Source of the DNA: Desulfovibrionaceae bacterium UBA3823 | Lineage (GTDB): Bacteria > Desulfobacterota > Desulfovibrionia > Desulfovibrionales > Desulfovibrionaceae | Direction of reading: 5' to 3' | DNA: 19,577 nucleotides | Assembly: GCA_002369295.1 (NCBI GenBank) | Contig: DFDR01000143.1 | Location: 9,464-29,040, forward strand | Part shown: piece by piece, positions 1-6,717 of the stretch | Layout of the letters: each line of letters begins with the position of its first letter | Position numbering within the stretch: position 1 is the first letter of the stretch | Notes under the pieces: generated by a model | Databases searched by the model: none | What the model saw: the letters and a program-made list of their open reading frames with translations, nothing else | What the model was told of the DNA's origin: nothing | Made by a program: the position numbers and the translations under genes

Positions 1-1
1 C

Positions 2-400
2 CGCCATGCCGAATCGGCTGTCCGGGGCGCGATTGCCGATGCCGGACTCGAGCCTTCGGACATCGCCTGGGTGAGCGCCCACGGCACGGGAACCAGACTC
101 AACGACGAGATCGAGGCCTGCATGCTGGCGCGCGTCTTCCCGCACGCCTCACCTCTGATCACGGCCCTCAAGTCCTGGACAGGGCACTGTGCGAGCGCCT
201 GCGGCGCCGTCGAGACCGCCCTGCTCTGGCACGCGTCCCGCATCGGCATCCTGCCCCGGATCCGCAGTCTCGCAGAACCGGAGCCGAAGGGCCTGCGCCT
301 TGTCCAGGGGACGCATGCGCCCTTCCCCAAGGGACCGGGGCTTGTGGAGAACTTCGGCTTTGGCGGGCAGAACGCGGCCCTCGTCGTGGAGTTTGCCTGA
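2..400 (+). CDS. Beta-ketoacyl-ACP synthase, C-terminal part (5' end outside window)
   Basis: Condensing enzyme of the FabF/KAS II type, which extends an acyl chain on acyl carrier protein by two carbons. The open frame runs in from the left edge, so only about the last 132 residues are present. HGTGT (His codon at 80) and the ALKSWTGH block (Lys codon at 170, His codon at 185) supply the second and third active-site positions of the Cys-His-His family. The nucleophilic Cys lies outside the window. The FGFGGQNAALV end is typical of the family. Its stop codon overlaps the ATG of the next gene (TGATG at 398-402), so the two are translationally coupled. With a hotdog protein and a BioF-like enzyme behind it, it more likely serves a dedicated acyl chain, such as the pimeloyl part of biotin, than bulk fatty acid synthesis. 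That role is inferred; an aryl-polyene-like pathway is the main alternative. Confidence 0.85.
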   Translation, partial: RHAESAVRGAIADAGLEPSDIAWVSAHGTGTRLNDEIEACMLARVFPHASPLITALKSWTGHCASACGAVETALLWHASRIGILPRIRSLAEPEPKGLRLVQGTHAPFPKGPGLVENFGFGGQNAALVVEFA

Positions 401-942
401 TGACAAGAGCCCTTGATCGCATCCCCGGCTCCATCCCCGATCCCTTCTGCCTCCTCGACGCCGTCCGCGCCTGGGACAGGGAGGAGATAGAAGCAGAACG
501 CAGCTTTCGTGCATCGCCCGCCTGGCAGGCGCTGGAGGCAGCGGCCCAAGCCTGTGCCCTGCACCAGCGCGCGCTGGCGGACTTCACGCGCCACGCCTTT
601 CTCTTGAGCATTCAGCGCTTTCCCCTGGAGCCCGCCCGCCTCGAGGGGCGCTATGCCATCGCTGGCAGAGTGCTCGGCCAGAGCGGCCAGTCGGCCCTGT
701 ACCGCGTCCGCCTTGCTCCGCTCAGCGCCGATCCGTCTGCCCTGCAGTGCTGTCTGGAAGGTCAGATAGCCATCGGACTTGCGCCCTACGGAGAGCGCTT
801 CCGGCAGGATCGGCTCGAAGCGCGCTTCCGCGAGCGCTGGCGCAGGCTCGCCACGCAGCAGGCCAGCCGAGATGCCAGTCAGGATGCCGGCCAGGACGCC
901 AGCCATGGAGGATGCAGACTATGCCCCAGCCTTTTGCCATGA
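400..942 (+). CDS. ApeP-like hotdog-fold protein (putative acyl-ACP dehydratase family)
   Basis: A 180-residue protein with a hotdog-like pattern: a PFCLLDAV strand near residue 14, then SPAWQALEAAAQACAL at about 38-53, which resembles the PAW..iE..AQ helix of ApeP-type hotdog proteins, then FLLSIQRFPL and a LEGQIAIGLAPYGERF end. The catalytic His of FabA/FabZ (the HFP motif before the central helix) is not seen, so dehydratase activity is uncertain. The tail is built from four tandem 12-base units (ASRD-ASQD-AGQD-ASHG). The gene starts in the stop codon of the ketosynthase gene, and its own stop lies inside the following bioF-like gene, so all three are coupled. A plausible role is the dehydration or thioester step of the same acyl pathway. 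The fold call is moderately sure; the reaction is a guess. Confidence 0.6.
   Translation: MTRALDRIPGSIPDPFCLLDAVRAWDREEIEAERSFRASPAWQALEAAAQACALHQRALADFTRHAFLLSIQRFPLEPARLEGRYAIAGRVLGQSGQSALYRVRLAPLSADPSALQCCLEGQIAIGLAPYGERFRQDRLEARFRERWRRLATQQASRDASQDAGQDASHGGCRLCPSLLP
862..909 (+). repeat. Four tandem 12-base coding repeats at the end of the hotdog gene
   Basis: Units start at 862, 874, 886 and 898 with the pattern GCCRGYCRRGAY. They are in frame and encode ASRD, ASQD, AGQD and ASHG. The last, diverged unit leads directly into GGAGG, the ribosome binding site of the bioF-like gene. Confidence 0.8.
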
Positions 943-2126
943 CGCTCAAGGCCTCCCTTGAAGCCCGGGTGCGCGAAGCCGAAAGGCGGGGGCTTGGCCG
1001 CAGGCCCATTCTGGTGCGCGAGCTGGGCAGGGGGCCCGTGATCGAGCAGGACGGCAAACCCTGCCTGAGCTTCCTCTCCAACGACTACCTGGGCCTGGCC
1101 GCAGACCCTGCCTGGCGCAGGGACGTCGCCGAGAGCTTTGCCAGGGAGGCACCCTCGGCATCGGCCTCCAGGCTTGCGGGCGGACGCAGCCGCATAGCCG
1201 AGGAGGCCGAGTGCGCCTATGCCGAGTACTTCGGCTTCGACGAGTGCCTCTTCCTGCCGAGCGGCTACCAGGCCAACCTCGCCCTGGTCACGGGCCTGCT
1301 CCAGGCAGGCCAGACGGTCTTCGCGGACCGGCGCGTGCACGCCAGCACCGGCCACGCCCTCATGGAAGCAAGAGCGGATCTGCACACCTACCGACACGGC
1401 GACCTCGGGCACCTCAAGCGGCGCCTCGAGCGGGCCGGCACAACGGCGGTCGAGCCCGTGGTGCTCACCGAATCCCTCTTCAGCATGGACGGATCTGCCA
1501 GCGATCCCGCAGGCTTTGCCAGCCTGAAGGCGCGCAGGCCCTTCTTCCTCGCCGTGGACGAGGCGCACGCCGCTGGCTGCCTTGGCCCCGGCGGACGGGG
1601 CCTCTTTGCCGAGCTTCCCGGCACGGCCGACGCCATGCTCGGCACCTTCGGCAAGGGGCTTGGCTACTTCGGCGCCTTTCTGCTGCTGCCGGCAGGCTTC
1701 AGGCACCTTTTGGAGCACCTTGCCTCGCCTGTCATGCATTCGACGGCCCTGCCCCCAGCCCACGCCAGAGGAGCCCTGCGGCTGCTCGCCCGGCTGCCCG
1801 GCCTCGACGGCGCACGGGAGCGCCTGGCAGACCATGCCGAAACGTTCCGGGCGCTGCTGGCTGAAAGAGATATCCCGTCTGCAGGCACAAGGCACATCGT
1901 GGCTGTTCCCGTGGGCAGCGAGGCGAAGGCTGGCCAGCTTGCGGCCAGTCTTGCCAGACAGGGTATCCTGGCCCTGGCTGCGCGCTTTCCCACGGTGCCG
2001 GCCGGACAGGCCATCCTGCGCTTCAGCATCACGGCCCTGCACGACAGAACCATGCTTGCGGCAGCTGCCGACGCGCTGGCCCATGCCCTGCAGGACTGCC
2101 GGAACGGGAGCCTGGCGCAGGCCTGA
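921..2126 (+). CDS. bioF: 8-amino-7-oxononanoate synthase (alpha-oxoamine synthase family)
   Basis: PLP enzyme that decarboxylatively joins an acyl thioester (pimeloyl-ACP or -CoA) to L-alanine to give 8-amino-7-oxononanoate, the first ring-forming precursor of biotin. Seen: SNDYLGLA near the N-terminus, SGYQANLALV, HASTGHALM, ESLFSMDG, VDEAHAAGCLG (D213, H216), the PLP lysine in GTFGKGLG (K245), and a C-terminal TVPAGQAILRFSITALH segment. Its 401 residues are normal for the family. ATG 921 is chosen because GGAGG at 907-911 sits nine bases ahead of it; ATG 912 is too close and ATG 939 too far. The frame is open further upstream but that part overlaps the hotdog gene. Other alpha-oxoamine synthases (such as 2-amino-3-ketobutyrate CoA ligase) look similar; the acyl-ACP neighbours favour BioF. 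The gene converges on the permease gene with a 27-base gap. Confidence 0.78.
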   Translation: MPQPFAMTLKASLEARVREAERRGLGRRPILVRELGRGPVIEQDGKPCLSFLSNDYLGLAADPAWRRDVAESFAREAPSASASRLAGGRSRIAEEAECAYAEYFGFDECLFLPSGYQANLALVTGLLQAGQTVFADRRVHASTGHALMEARADLHTYRHGDLGHLKRRLERAGTTAVEPVVLTESLFSMDGSASDPAGFASLKARRPFFLAVDEAHAAGCLGPGGRGLFAELPGTADAMLGTFGKGLGYFGAFLLLPAGFRHLLEHLASPVMHSTALPPAHARGALRLLARLPGLDGARERLADHAETFRALLAERDIPSAGTRHIVAVPVGSEAKAGQLAASLARQGILALAARFPTVPAGQAILRFSITALHDRTMLAAAADALAHALQDCRNGSLAQA

Positions 2127-2153
2127 GGAAAGGGGCTGTGCGGGGCTTGACCG

Positions 2154-3011
2154 CTAGCCCCGGCGCCCCCGGCGCACGATCCCTGGCAGCGTGGAGAGGG
2201 CGAAGAAGCCGGTGGCAACGAGGACGATGGTGGCGCCGCTTGCCGTGCCGAGCCAGTCCTCGAGGGAGAGCACGAGCCCAAGGCATGCTGAGACCACGCT
2301 GATGGCAATGGCCCACCAGAACATGCCCCGCGAGGAGCGCGCGATGTTTCTGGCAGCCGCAGCCGGCACGATGAGCAGGGCTGTCACGAGCAGGACGCCC
2401 ACGGCCCAGACCGAGAAAATGACGACGACCGCCAGCATGGCTGCGAAGAGGTACTGCCACAGGCCCGTGTGGATGCCGTGGGCCCTGGCCATGACAGGAT
2501 TCAGGGCGATGAGGAAGAGCTGGTTGGCGCCGGCGGCCTGGAAGGCCAGCATGGCCGGAAAGAGGGCCATGAGGAAGCGGATCTCCTGATCGCTGATGGT
2601 GAGGATGTCGCCGAAGAGGAACTGCTGCATGTCGCGGGCAACGGCGGGCGAACGGCTCACCACGGCAAGGCCGAACGCCACAACGGCAGAGAAGACAACG
2701 CCGATGGCCACATCCGAGGAAATGGCGGTGTGGCGCTTGAGGGCGATAATGGAAAGGCCCACGAGTATGCCGAAGACGGGCATGGCCAGGTGCGGATCCA
2801 CGGCGAGCAGCATGCCGATGCCGGCCCCCGCAAAGGCAGAGTGGCCTATGGCGTCGGAATAGAAGGCCATGCGGAAGTGGACTATCTGGACGCCGAGCAT
2901 GGCCGTCATGGGCGCAAGGAGCAGAAGCCCCAGCATGGCCCGCTGCATGAAGCGCAGCTCCAGGCAGTCCAGGGGAATGCACCCGATGAGGGAGAGCAGG
3001 AAATCAAGCAT
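2154..3011 (-). CDS. znuB: Zinc/manganese-type ABC transporter permease (ABC-3 family)
   Basis: Inner-membrane channel subunit of a metal-ion importer. The 285-residue protein is almost wholly hydrophobic with about eight membrane segments. It carries the family block FRMAFYSDAIGHSAFAGAGIG near residues 47-67, and later RHTAISSDVAIGVVFSA and VGVLLVTALLIVPAAAARN, which are typical of the ZnuB/MntB/TroC group. ATG 3011 is chosen because GGAGG lies five bases upstream on this strand; the open frame continues further upstream only in overlap with the ATPase gene. It overlaps the ATPase gene by eight bases and is the last gene of this operon. Zn, Mn and Fe importers cannot be separated from sequence alone, so the symbol is a best guess. 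The usual periplasmic binding protein gene (znuA type) is not in the window. Confidence 0.85.
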   Translation of the reverse strand: MLDFLLSLIGCIPLDCLELRFMQRAMLGLLLLAPMTAMLGVQIVHFRMAFYSDAIGHSAFAGAGIGMLLAVDPHLAMPVFGILVGLSIIALKRHTAISSDVAIGVVFSAVVAFGLAVVSRSPAVARDMQQFLFGDILTISDQEIRFLMALFPAMLAFQAAGANQLFLIALNPVMARAHGIHTGLWQYLFAAMLAVVVIFSVWAVGVLLVTALLIVPAAAARNIARSSRGMFWWAIAISVVSACLGLVLSLEDWLGTASGATIVLVATGFFALSTLPGIVRRGRRG

Positions 3012-3987
3012 GTCCGCCTCCGTGCCGGCAGGCGCAGGTCTGCCCGGCAGCGGCCGCTCCGTCTTGATCCTGCGTGGCCGCGGCTCCTTGATCCGATTGG
3101 TCCGATTTATCCGATGCCGGCTCGCCGGCCAGAGGCAGCAGGCAGGCAGGTCCTGCCGGCAGCACGCCTTCATGTCCCATGGGGCAGGCGCAGGCGGACT
3201 GCACCAGCCCCTCCTCTTCCATGCCGAAGGCGCCGCACTTGGGACACTGGAGATGCGGCTCCGAGCACTGGTCGGGATAGAGGTGAATGGGGACGCCGAA
3301 GATCTTGATGAGATTTCGTGCCGTGAGCACGGCGCGCGGGGGCCCCTCGACCACGCTTCCCTCGTGGACGCAGACCACGTGGGTGGCATAGTGGGCAGCC
3401 AGGGGAAGGTTGTGGCTCACCATGGCGATGGTGAGGCCGCAGCGTCGCCTGGCGTTGTCGAGCATCTCCCAGAAGAGGCGCTCTCCCTTGAGATCGACGC
3501 CGGCAGCCGGTTCGTCAAGCATGAGGAGCGCGGGGTTGCGGAGCAGCGCCGAGGCAAGCAGCACCCGGCGCATCTGGCCGCCCGAGAGATCGCCCAGGCG
3601 GAGCTTCGCGCAGTCCGGCAGGCCGACCTGCTCCAGCGCCTCGCGCGTCCGGGCAAGCGCCTTTTTGCCGAAGCCGAACCAGAGGGGCCTGCGGGAGATC
3701 CCGAGGCTCAGGAATTCCTCCACCGTCACCGGCGTCTGCACGTCGTAGTTGAGATTCTGGGGAACGTAGCCTATGCGGCCGGCGCAACGCGCCGACAGGC
3801 GTATAGAGCCGGCGTAGGGAACCTCGCCCAGCAGACAGAGCAGAAGCGTCGTCTTGCCCGCTCCGTTGGGGCCGACGAAGACCGTGCAGCCTCCCTCGGG
3901 GAGGGAGGCGCTGACCCCTTCCAGCACCGTGCGCCCAGAAAAGCGCACCGTCAGGTCGCGTATGGCTACAGCAGTTCCGTTCATCAT
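3004..3987 (-). CDS. znuC: Zinc/manganese-type ABC transporter ATPase with Cys-rich C-terminal extension
   Basis: Cytoplasmic ATPase that powers the permease encoded just downstream. Seen: Walker A GPNGAGKTT (39-47), Q-loop region YVPQNLNYD (74-82), signature LSGGQ (134-138), Walker B LLMLDEP (154-160) and the H-loop His in VSHN (H192). The core ends near residue 240, as in ZnuC/MntA proteins. About 85 more residues follow: CPKCG (C248, C251), then CACPMGH (C266, C268), an acidic Ser/Asp/Gln stretch and a final CACRHGGGHA. The four spaced cysteines look like a zinc ribbon. ATG 3987 is chosen as the first ATG before the conserved core; no clear ribosome binding site precedes it, and GTG 3993 or ATG 3984 are possible. 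A candidate promoter lies just upstream. Metal specificity is inferred only from family resemblance. Confidence 0.85.
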   Translation of the reverse strand: MMNGTAVAIRDLTVRFSGRTVLEGVSASLPEGGCTVFVGPNGAGKTTLLLCLLGEVPYAGSIRLSARCAGRIGYVPQNLNYDVQTPVTVEEFLSLGISRRPLWFGFGKKALARTREALEQVGLPDCAKLRLGDLSGGQMRRVLLASALLRNPALLMLDEPAAGVDLKGERLFWEMLDNARRRCGLTIAMVSHNLPLAAHYATHVVCVHEGSVVEGPPRAVLTARNLIKIFGVPIHLYPDQCSEPHLQCPKCGAFGMEEEGLVQSACACPMGHEGVLPAGPACLLPLAGEPASDKSDQSDQGAAATQDQDGAAAAGQTCACRHGGGHA

Positions 3988-4026
3988 TGCCACATGCTTT
4001 TGCAGGCTTGCATCGAGAGACGCAGC

Positions 4027-4055
4027 AATCTTCCTTCCGCAAGGATTTTTGTCAA
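4027..4055 (-). promoter_or_regulatory. Candidate sigma-70-type promoter for the znuC-znuB operon
   Basis: On the minus strand a perfect TTGACA (bases 4055-4050) is followed after 17 bases by AAGATT (4032-4027), a weak -10 with three of six consensus bases. Transcription would start near 4020, giving a leader of about 30 bases before ATG 3987. The surrounding AT-rich patch stands out from the GC-rich background. Confidence 0.4.
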
Positions 4056-4135
4056 CCTGCCCCTGCCCCTGCCGCTTGCCGATGCGCGAAACTGCGGATC
4101 TGTCGAGCCTTTTCTTTCGGAGGGGCATCTGCTAA

Positions 4136-4149
4136 GGAAACTGCTTTCC
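4136..4149. promoter_or_regulatory. Inverted repeat GGAAA-CTGC-TTTCC in the divergent znuC/M23 spacer
   Basis: A perfect 5-base inverted repeat around a 4-base centre lies between the znuC promoter candidate and the TTG start of the M23 gene. It could be an operator half-site pair for a metal regulator, but it is short and may be chance. Confidence 0.2.
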
Positions 4150-4195
4150 AGCGGTGCGGTTCCGGCGACTGGCCTGCTGCATCAGGGAGGGCATC

Positions 4196-5527
4196 TTGTC
4201 CGCATACAAGGTCGTAGCCAAACATATCAAGGGTATTGTGCCAGCCCCCGTGCCAGCCAGGGGCGTCTCCAGCCTTGCCGTCCTGCTGGGCGTGCTGGCT
4301 CTGCTGGCCATGCTGGCCTGGCAGTCGCCGGCGCTTGCCAGCGGCGCCAAGGACGGGGCGCAGGCGGGCTTGCAAGCCTCGGATGGGAAAAATCCGGCCA
4401 AAAGCACCCCAAGCGGGGCCGCCGGCGCCGAGGGAGCGAAGCCCTTGCCGGACGCGAAAGACGCGCAGACCAGTGCCAAGGCGGACGGCAAGGACAGGAA
4501 GGACGCCAGTGACCCCGCCGGCGGCGAAGCTCGGGAAGGCGCAAAGCAGGAGACGCCTAGCAAGGAAGCATCTGGCAAGGAGACGCCCGGCAAGGCCGAT
4601 GCAGGCCAGGCTGGCGAAGCGCCGAAGGAGCAGGCCGGCGCAGGCGGCGGGAACAAGGACGGTTCCAGCGGCAAAGGCGACGGGGACAAGCCAAGCAAGA
4701 AGGACGGCGGGGACAAGCCAGACAAGAAGGACAGGAAGGACGCCAAGGAAAACGAAGGCGGAACCGCCGGTGACGGCTACTCGAAGAAGCAGCTCTGGCC
4801 TCCGGTCGGAGCGCTCATCACTTCGCCCTACGGCGCCATCAGGGGCACTTACCGCGTCTTCGGCTCCTCAGGCGTGCGCCGGCACGGCGGCGTGGACTTT
4901 CGGGCCCACCTTGGCTGGCCTGTCACCGCTCTGCGCGACGGCACGGTTCTGCAGGCCGGCCCCCGGGGAGCCGCCGGCATCGCCGTGGATCTGAAGATGA
5001 AGGACGGCAGGCGCGCCCTCTACTTCCACCTCTCGAAGGTCCTTGTGAAGCCCGGCGAGACCGTCTCGCGCGGCCAGCATCTCGGCCTCGTGGGCTGCAC
5101 GGGCAGGACCACGGGCGCCCATCTGCATTTCGCCATGAAGGACGAAAGAGGCGCGACCATCGATCCCACCCCGCACATCCAGGGACTCTGGGAACTCTTC
5201 GATCCGCCGGCCAGCGATCTGCAGGGCACCATTCAGCCCCAGTCCTGCGACGGACATCGCCATCCCGGAGGCTACCCCTGGGCAGGCAGGAACTACCGGA
5301 GCGACTGGCGCGGCAAGCCCTGGCGCGGCAGGCACTACGGCCCCCTGCTCGACGGCAGCTACTTCTACCTTGGCAACAGCATCTTCGGCAGGCACGCCCC
5401 CCCTGCCATCCGGGGCAACCGCCGACTGAGGGGCAACCAGCAGTACCTGCGCATGCGCAGGGCTCTGCAGGACAGCTCGCACTACCATATCCAGGATCCC
5501 ATTCCCTCCTGGGAAAGCCAGCACTGA
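4196..5527 (+). CDS. Secreted M23 (LytM/lysostaphin-type) zinc metallopeptidase
   Basis: Envelope endopeptidase expected to cut peptidoglycan cross-bridges. TTG 4196 is the likely start: GGAGG (4186-4190) sits five bases ahead, and the resulting 443-residue protein begins with a charged stretch, a hydrophobic segment (SSLAVLLGVLALLAMLAW) and a likely cleavage after ALAS. GTG 4154 is an alternative without such a site. Residues about 55-195 are a low-complexity Lys/Ala/Gly/Asp/Glu linker. The M23 domain follows (about 196-330) with all expected zinc and catalytic residues: H230 and D234 in RHGGVDF, H278 in YFHLS, and H309/H311 in AHLHF, so it should be active. A tail of about 110 residues, rich in Arg, Tyr, Trp, His and Gly, follows the domain. 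It is transcribed divergently from the metal importer. The substrate bond cannot be told from sequence. Confidence 0.85.
   Translation: MSAYKVVAKHIKGIVPAPVPARGVSSLAVLLGVLALLAMLAWQSPALASGAKDGAQAGLQASDGKNPAKSTPSGAAGAEGAKPLPDAKDAQTSAKADGKDRKDASDPAGGEAREGAKQETPSKEASGKETPGKADAGQAGEAPKEQAGAGGGNKDGSSGKGDGDKPSKKDGGDKPDKKDRKDAKENEGGTAGDGYSKKQLWPPVGALITSPYGAIRGTYRVFGSSGVRRHGGVDFRAHLGWPVTALRDGTVLQAGPRGAAGIAVDLKMKDGRRALYFHLSKVLVKPGETVSRGQHLGLVGCTGRTTGAHLHFAMKDERGATIDPTPHIQGLWELFDPPASDLQGTIQPQSCDGHRHPGGYPWAGRNYRSDWRGKPWRGRHYGPLLDGSYFYLGNSIFGRHAPPAIRGNRRLRGNQQYLRMRRALQDSSHYHIQDPIPSWESQH
4682..4735 (+). repeat. Two tandem 27-base coding repeats in the M23 linker
   Basis: Copies at 4682-4708 and 4709-4735 both begin GGGGACAAGCCA and continue with AAGAAGGAC; they differ at a few positions. 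They encode the repeated DKPSKKDGG / DKPDKKDRK segments, pointing to linker growth by slippage or duplication. Confidence 0.75.
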
Positions 5528-5590
5528 AAGCCCTAGCAGACCCTGCGAAGGACAGTCCGCGGCCAGGGATGCGCTGAACAGTTCGGCTTC

Positions 5591-5631
5591 GGCTCGACTC
5601 CCCCTCGACATGGCAAGGGGCGAGTCGAGCC
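5591..5631. terminator. Hairpin between the convergent M23 and murI genes
   Basis: GGCTCGACTC-CCC (from 5591) pairs with GGGGCGAGTCGAGCC (to 5631), a stem of about 14 pairs with one bulged base and a loop of about 12 bases. There is no U-tract on either side, so it may be a Rho-independent-like pause site, an RNA 3'-end stabiliser, or only structure. Confidence 0.35.
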
Positions 5632-5640
5632 ATCTCGCTG

Positions 5641-5663
5641 AAAAACGCCTTGCGTCAGCGTTT
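5641..5663 (-). terminator. Probable intrinsic terminator of murI
   Basis: Read on the minus strand just after the murI stop: AAACGC, a 9-base loop, GCGTTT, extended to five T in a row. The 6-base stem is modest but is followed at once by the T-tract, and it starts two bases after the murI stop codon. Confidence 0.5.
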
Positions 5664-5665
5664 CC

Positions 5666-6490
5666 CTAGATGTCCACGAGCTCCACTTCCTCCTCCTTCA
5701 GTTCACGGCCAAGGAAGAGGCTGCCCGTGCGCACGAAGCGCGCGGTGTTGTCGGTGGCCATGAAGCGGACGCTGCCCCGCTCCTTCGACGGCGTGGCAAG
5801 GCCTGCGGCCGCAAGGTACTCGTCTACGGCTTCGGCCGTGGTCTGGGCAGAGTCCACAAGGCTCACGCCGGGGCCTACCACGCGGGCCAGGGCGCCCTTG
5901 AGGAGCGGAAAGTGAGTGCAGCCGAGCAGAATGGTGTCGGGACGGCTTTCGCCCTCGAAGAGATCGCCCACGTAGCGCCGGCAGACGCCCTCCACCACCT
6001 CGCCCTCCATCCAGCCCTCCTCGGCGAGAGGAACGAAGAGCGTGCAGGCCCGGCCGACGACCCTGGCCTTGGGGTCCAGCTCCGCGATGGCGCGCTGGTA
6101 GGCGCCGCCGTGGATGGTGGCCTCTGTGGCGAGCACGGCGATGCAGCCCTTCTTCGTGGCCCTGACGGCCGCCTTGGCGCCCGGCTTGATGACGCCCTGC
6201 ACGGGAATGCCGGGAAAGGCCTCGCAGAGCGAGGGCAGCGCCGCGGATGTCGCCGTGTTGCAGGCGATGACGAGCATCTTGACCTCGCCCTGCTCCACAA
6301 GCTTGCGGGCCGCGTTGAGCGTATATTGGATGATGGTCTCGCGGGACTTGGTGCCGTAGGGCAGACGGGCCGTGTCGCCGAGGAAGCGGTAGCTCTCGCA
6401 AGGCAGGCGTTCGGTCAGCGCCCTGAGCACCGTGAGGCCGCCCATGCCGGAGTCGAAAAGTCCAATGGGGAGCAAGCGGTTGTCTTGCAT
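5666..6490 (-). CDS. murI: Glutamate racemase
   Basis: Cytoplasmic cofactor-independent racemase that makes D-glutamate for peptidoglycan. The protein has 274 residues, the usual length. Seen: GLFDSGMGGLTV with D13 and S14, DTARLPYGTKS (39-49), the first catalytic Cys in IACNTATSAAL (C77), the second in GCTHFPLL (C191, with H193), and VDSAQTTAE. All key residues are present. ATG 6490 is chosen because it begins right before the conserved IGLFDSG strand and has an AGAGG-like site about eight bases upstream; a longer open frame upstream is proline-rich and unrelated. It is divergent from the hisH operon and convergent with the M23 gene. Confidence 0.95.
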   Translation of the reverse strand: MQDNRLLPIGLFDSGMGGLTVLRALTERLPCESYRFLGDTARLPYGTKSRETIIQYTLNAARKLVEQGEVKMLVIACNTATSAALPSLCEAFPGIPVQGVIKPGAKAAVRATKKGCIAVLATEATIHGGAYQRAIAELDPKARVVGRACTLFVPLAEEGWMEGEVVEGVCRRYVGDLFEGESRPDTILLGCTHFPLLKGALARVVGPGVSLVDSAQTTAEAVDEYLAAAGLATPSKERGSVRFMATDNTARFVRTGSLFLGRELKEEEVELVDI

Positions 6491-6619
6491 TGTGCGCCTC
6501 TCTTGTGCTGGTTTGGGCGCAGGGGCAGAGCACGGCAGAGCCGGTGCGCCGAATGGGCCGCAAGGTAGCCGAAATCCTTGCGCGCGGCAAACTCTAGAAA
6601 AGTACGGCGTCCACGGCCC

Positions 6620-6647
6620 TTGTCTTTTCCCGCAGTCCGGATAAAAA
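6620..6647 (+). promoter_or_regulatory. Candidate promoter for hisH-hisF-larE-like operon
   Basis: TTGTCT (6620-6625) and TAAAAA (6642-6647) are separated by 16 bases; each matches four of six consensus bases. This is the only AT-rich patch in the murI/hisH spacer. It would give a leader of about 80 bases. Confidence 0.35.
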
Positions 6648-6657
6648 TGCCATTTTT
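6643..6657. promoter_or_regulatory. Perfect AT-rich palindrome overlapping the hisH promoter candidate
   Basis: AAAAATG (6643-6649), a single central C, then CATTTTT (6651-6657): a perfect 7-base inverted repeat. It overlaps the candidate -10 and is followed directly by a hairpin. It could be a repressor site or, with its T-run, part of an RNA structure. Confidence 0.4.
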
Positions 6658-6717
6658 CCAAGGCTCTCCCGCCTTGGCCTACTTCCGCCGCCTTCCGCGT
6701 CCTCTGCGGAAAGGCGG
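6658..6717 (+). promoter_or_regulatory. Two consecutive hairpins in the hisH leader
   Basis: First: CCAAGGC (6658-6664), 6-base loop, GCCTTGG (6671-6677), perfect. Second: CCGCCTTCCGC (6688-6698), 7-base loop, GCGGAAAGGCGG (6706-6717), perfect but for one bulged base. The second ends five bases before the AGGA that serves hisH. There is no U-tract and no His-rich leader peptide, so this is not a classical attenuator; control of translation is possible. Confidence 0.4.

Noticed and set aside
879..2084. A 401-codon minus-strand frame antisense to bioF
   Set aside because: Shadow of the bioF frame; no family motifs.
3075..3118. TCCGAT-type short repeats as a CRISPR or operator array
   Set aside because: Only about three 6-base copies with uneven spacing, inside the znuC coding tail, where they encode SDK-SDQ-SDQ.
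2869..4512. A 547-codon open frame on the plus strand across znuB, znuC and the M23 start
   Set aside because: Antisense to genes with clear motifs; the product is low-complexity His/Gly/Arg and fits no family.
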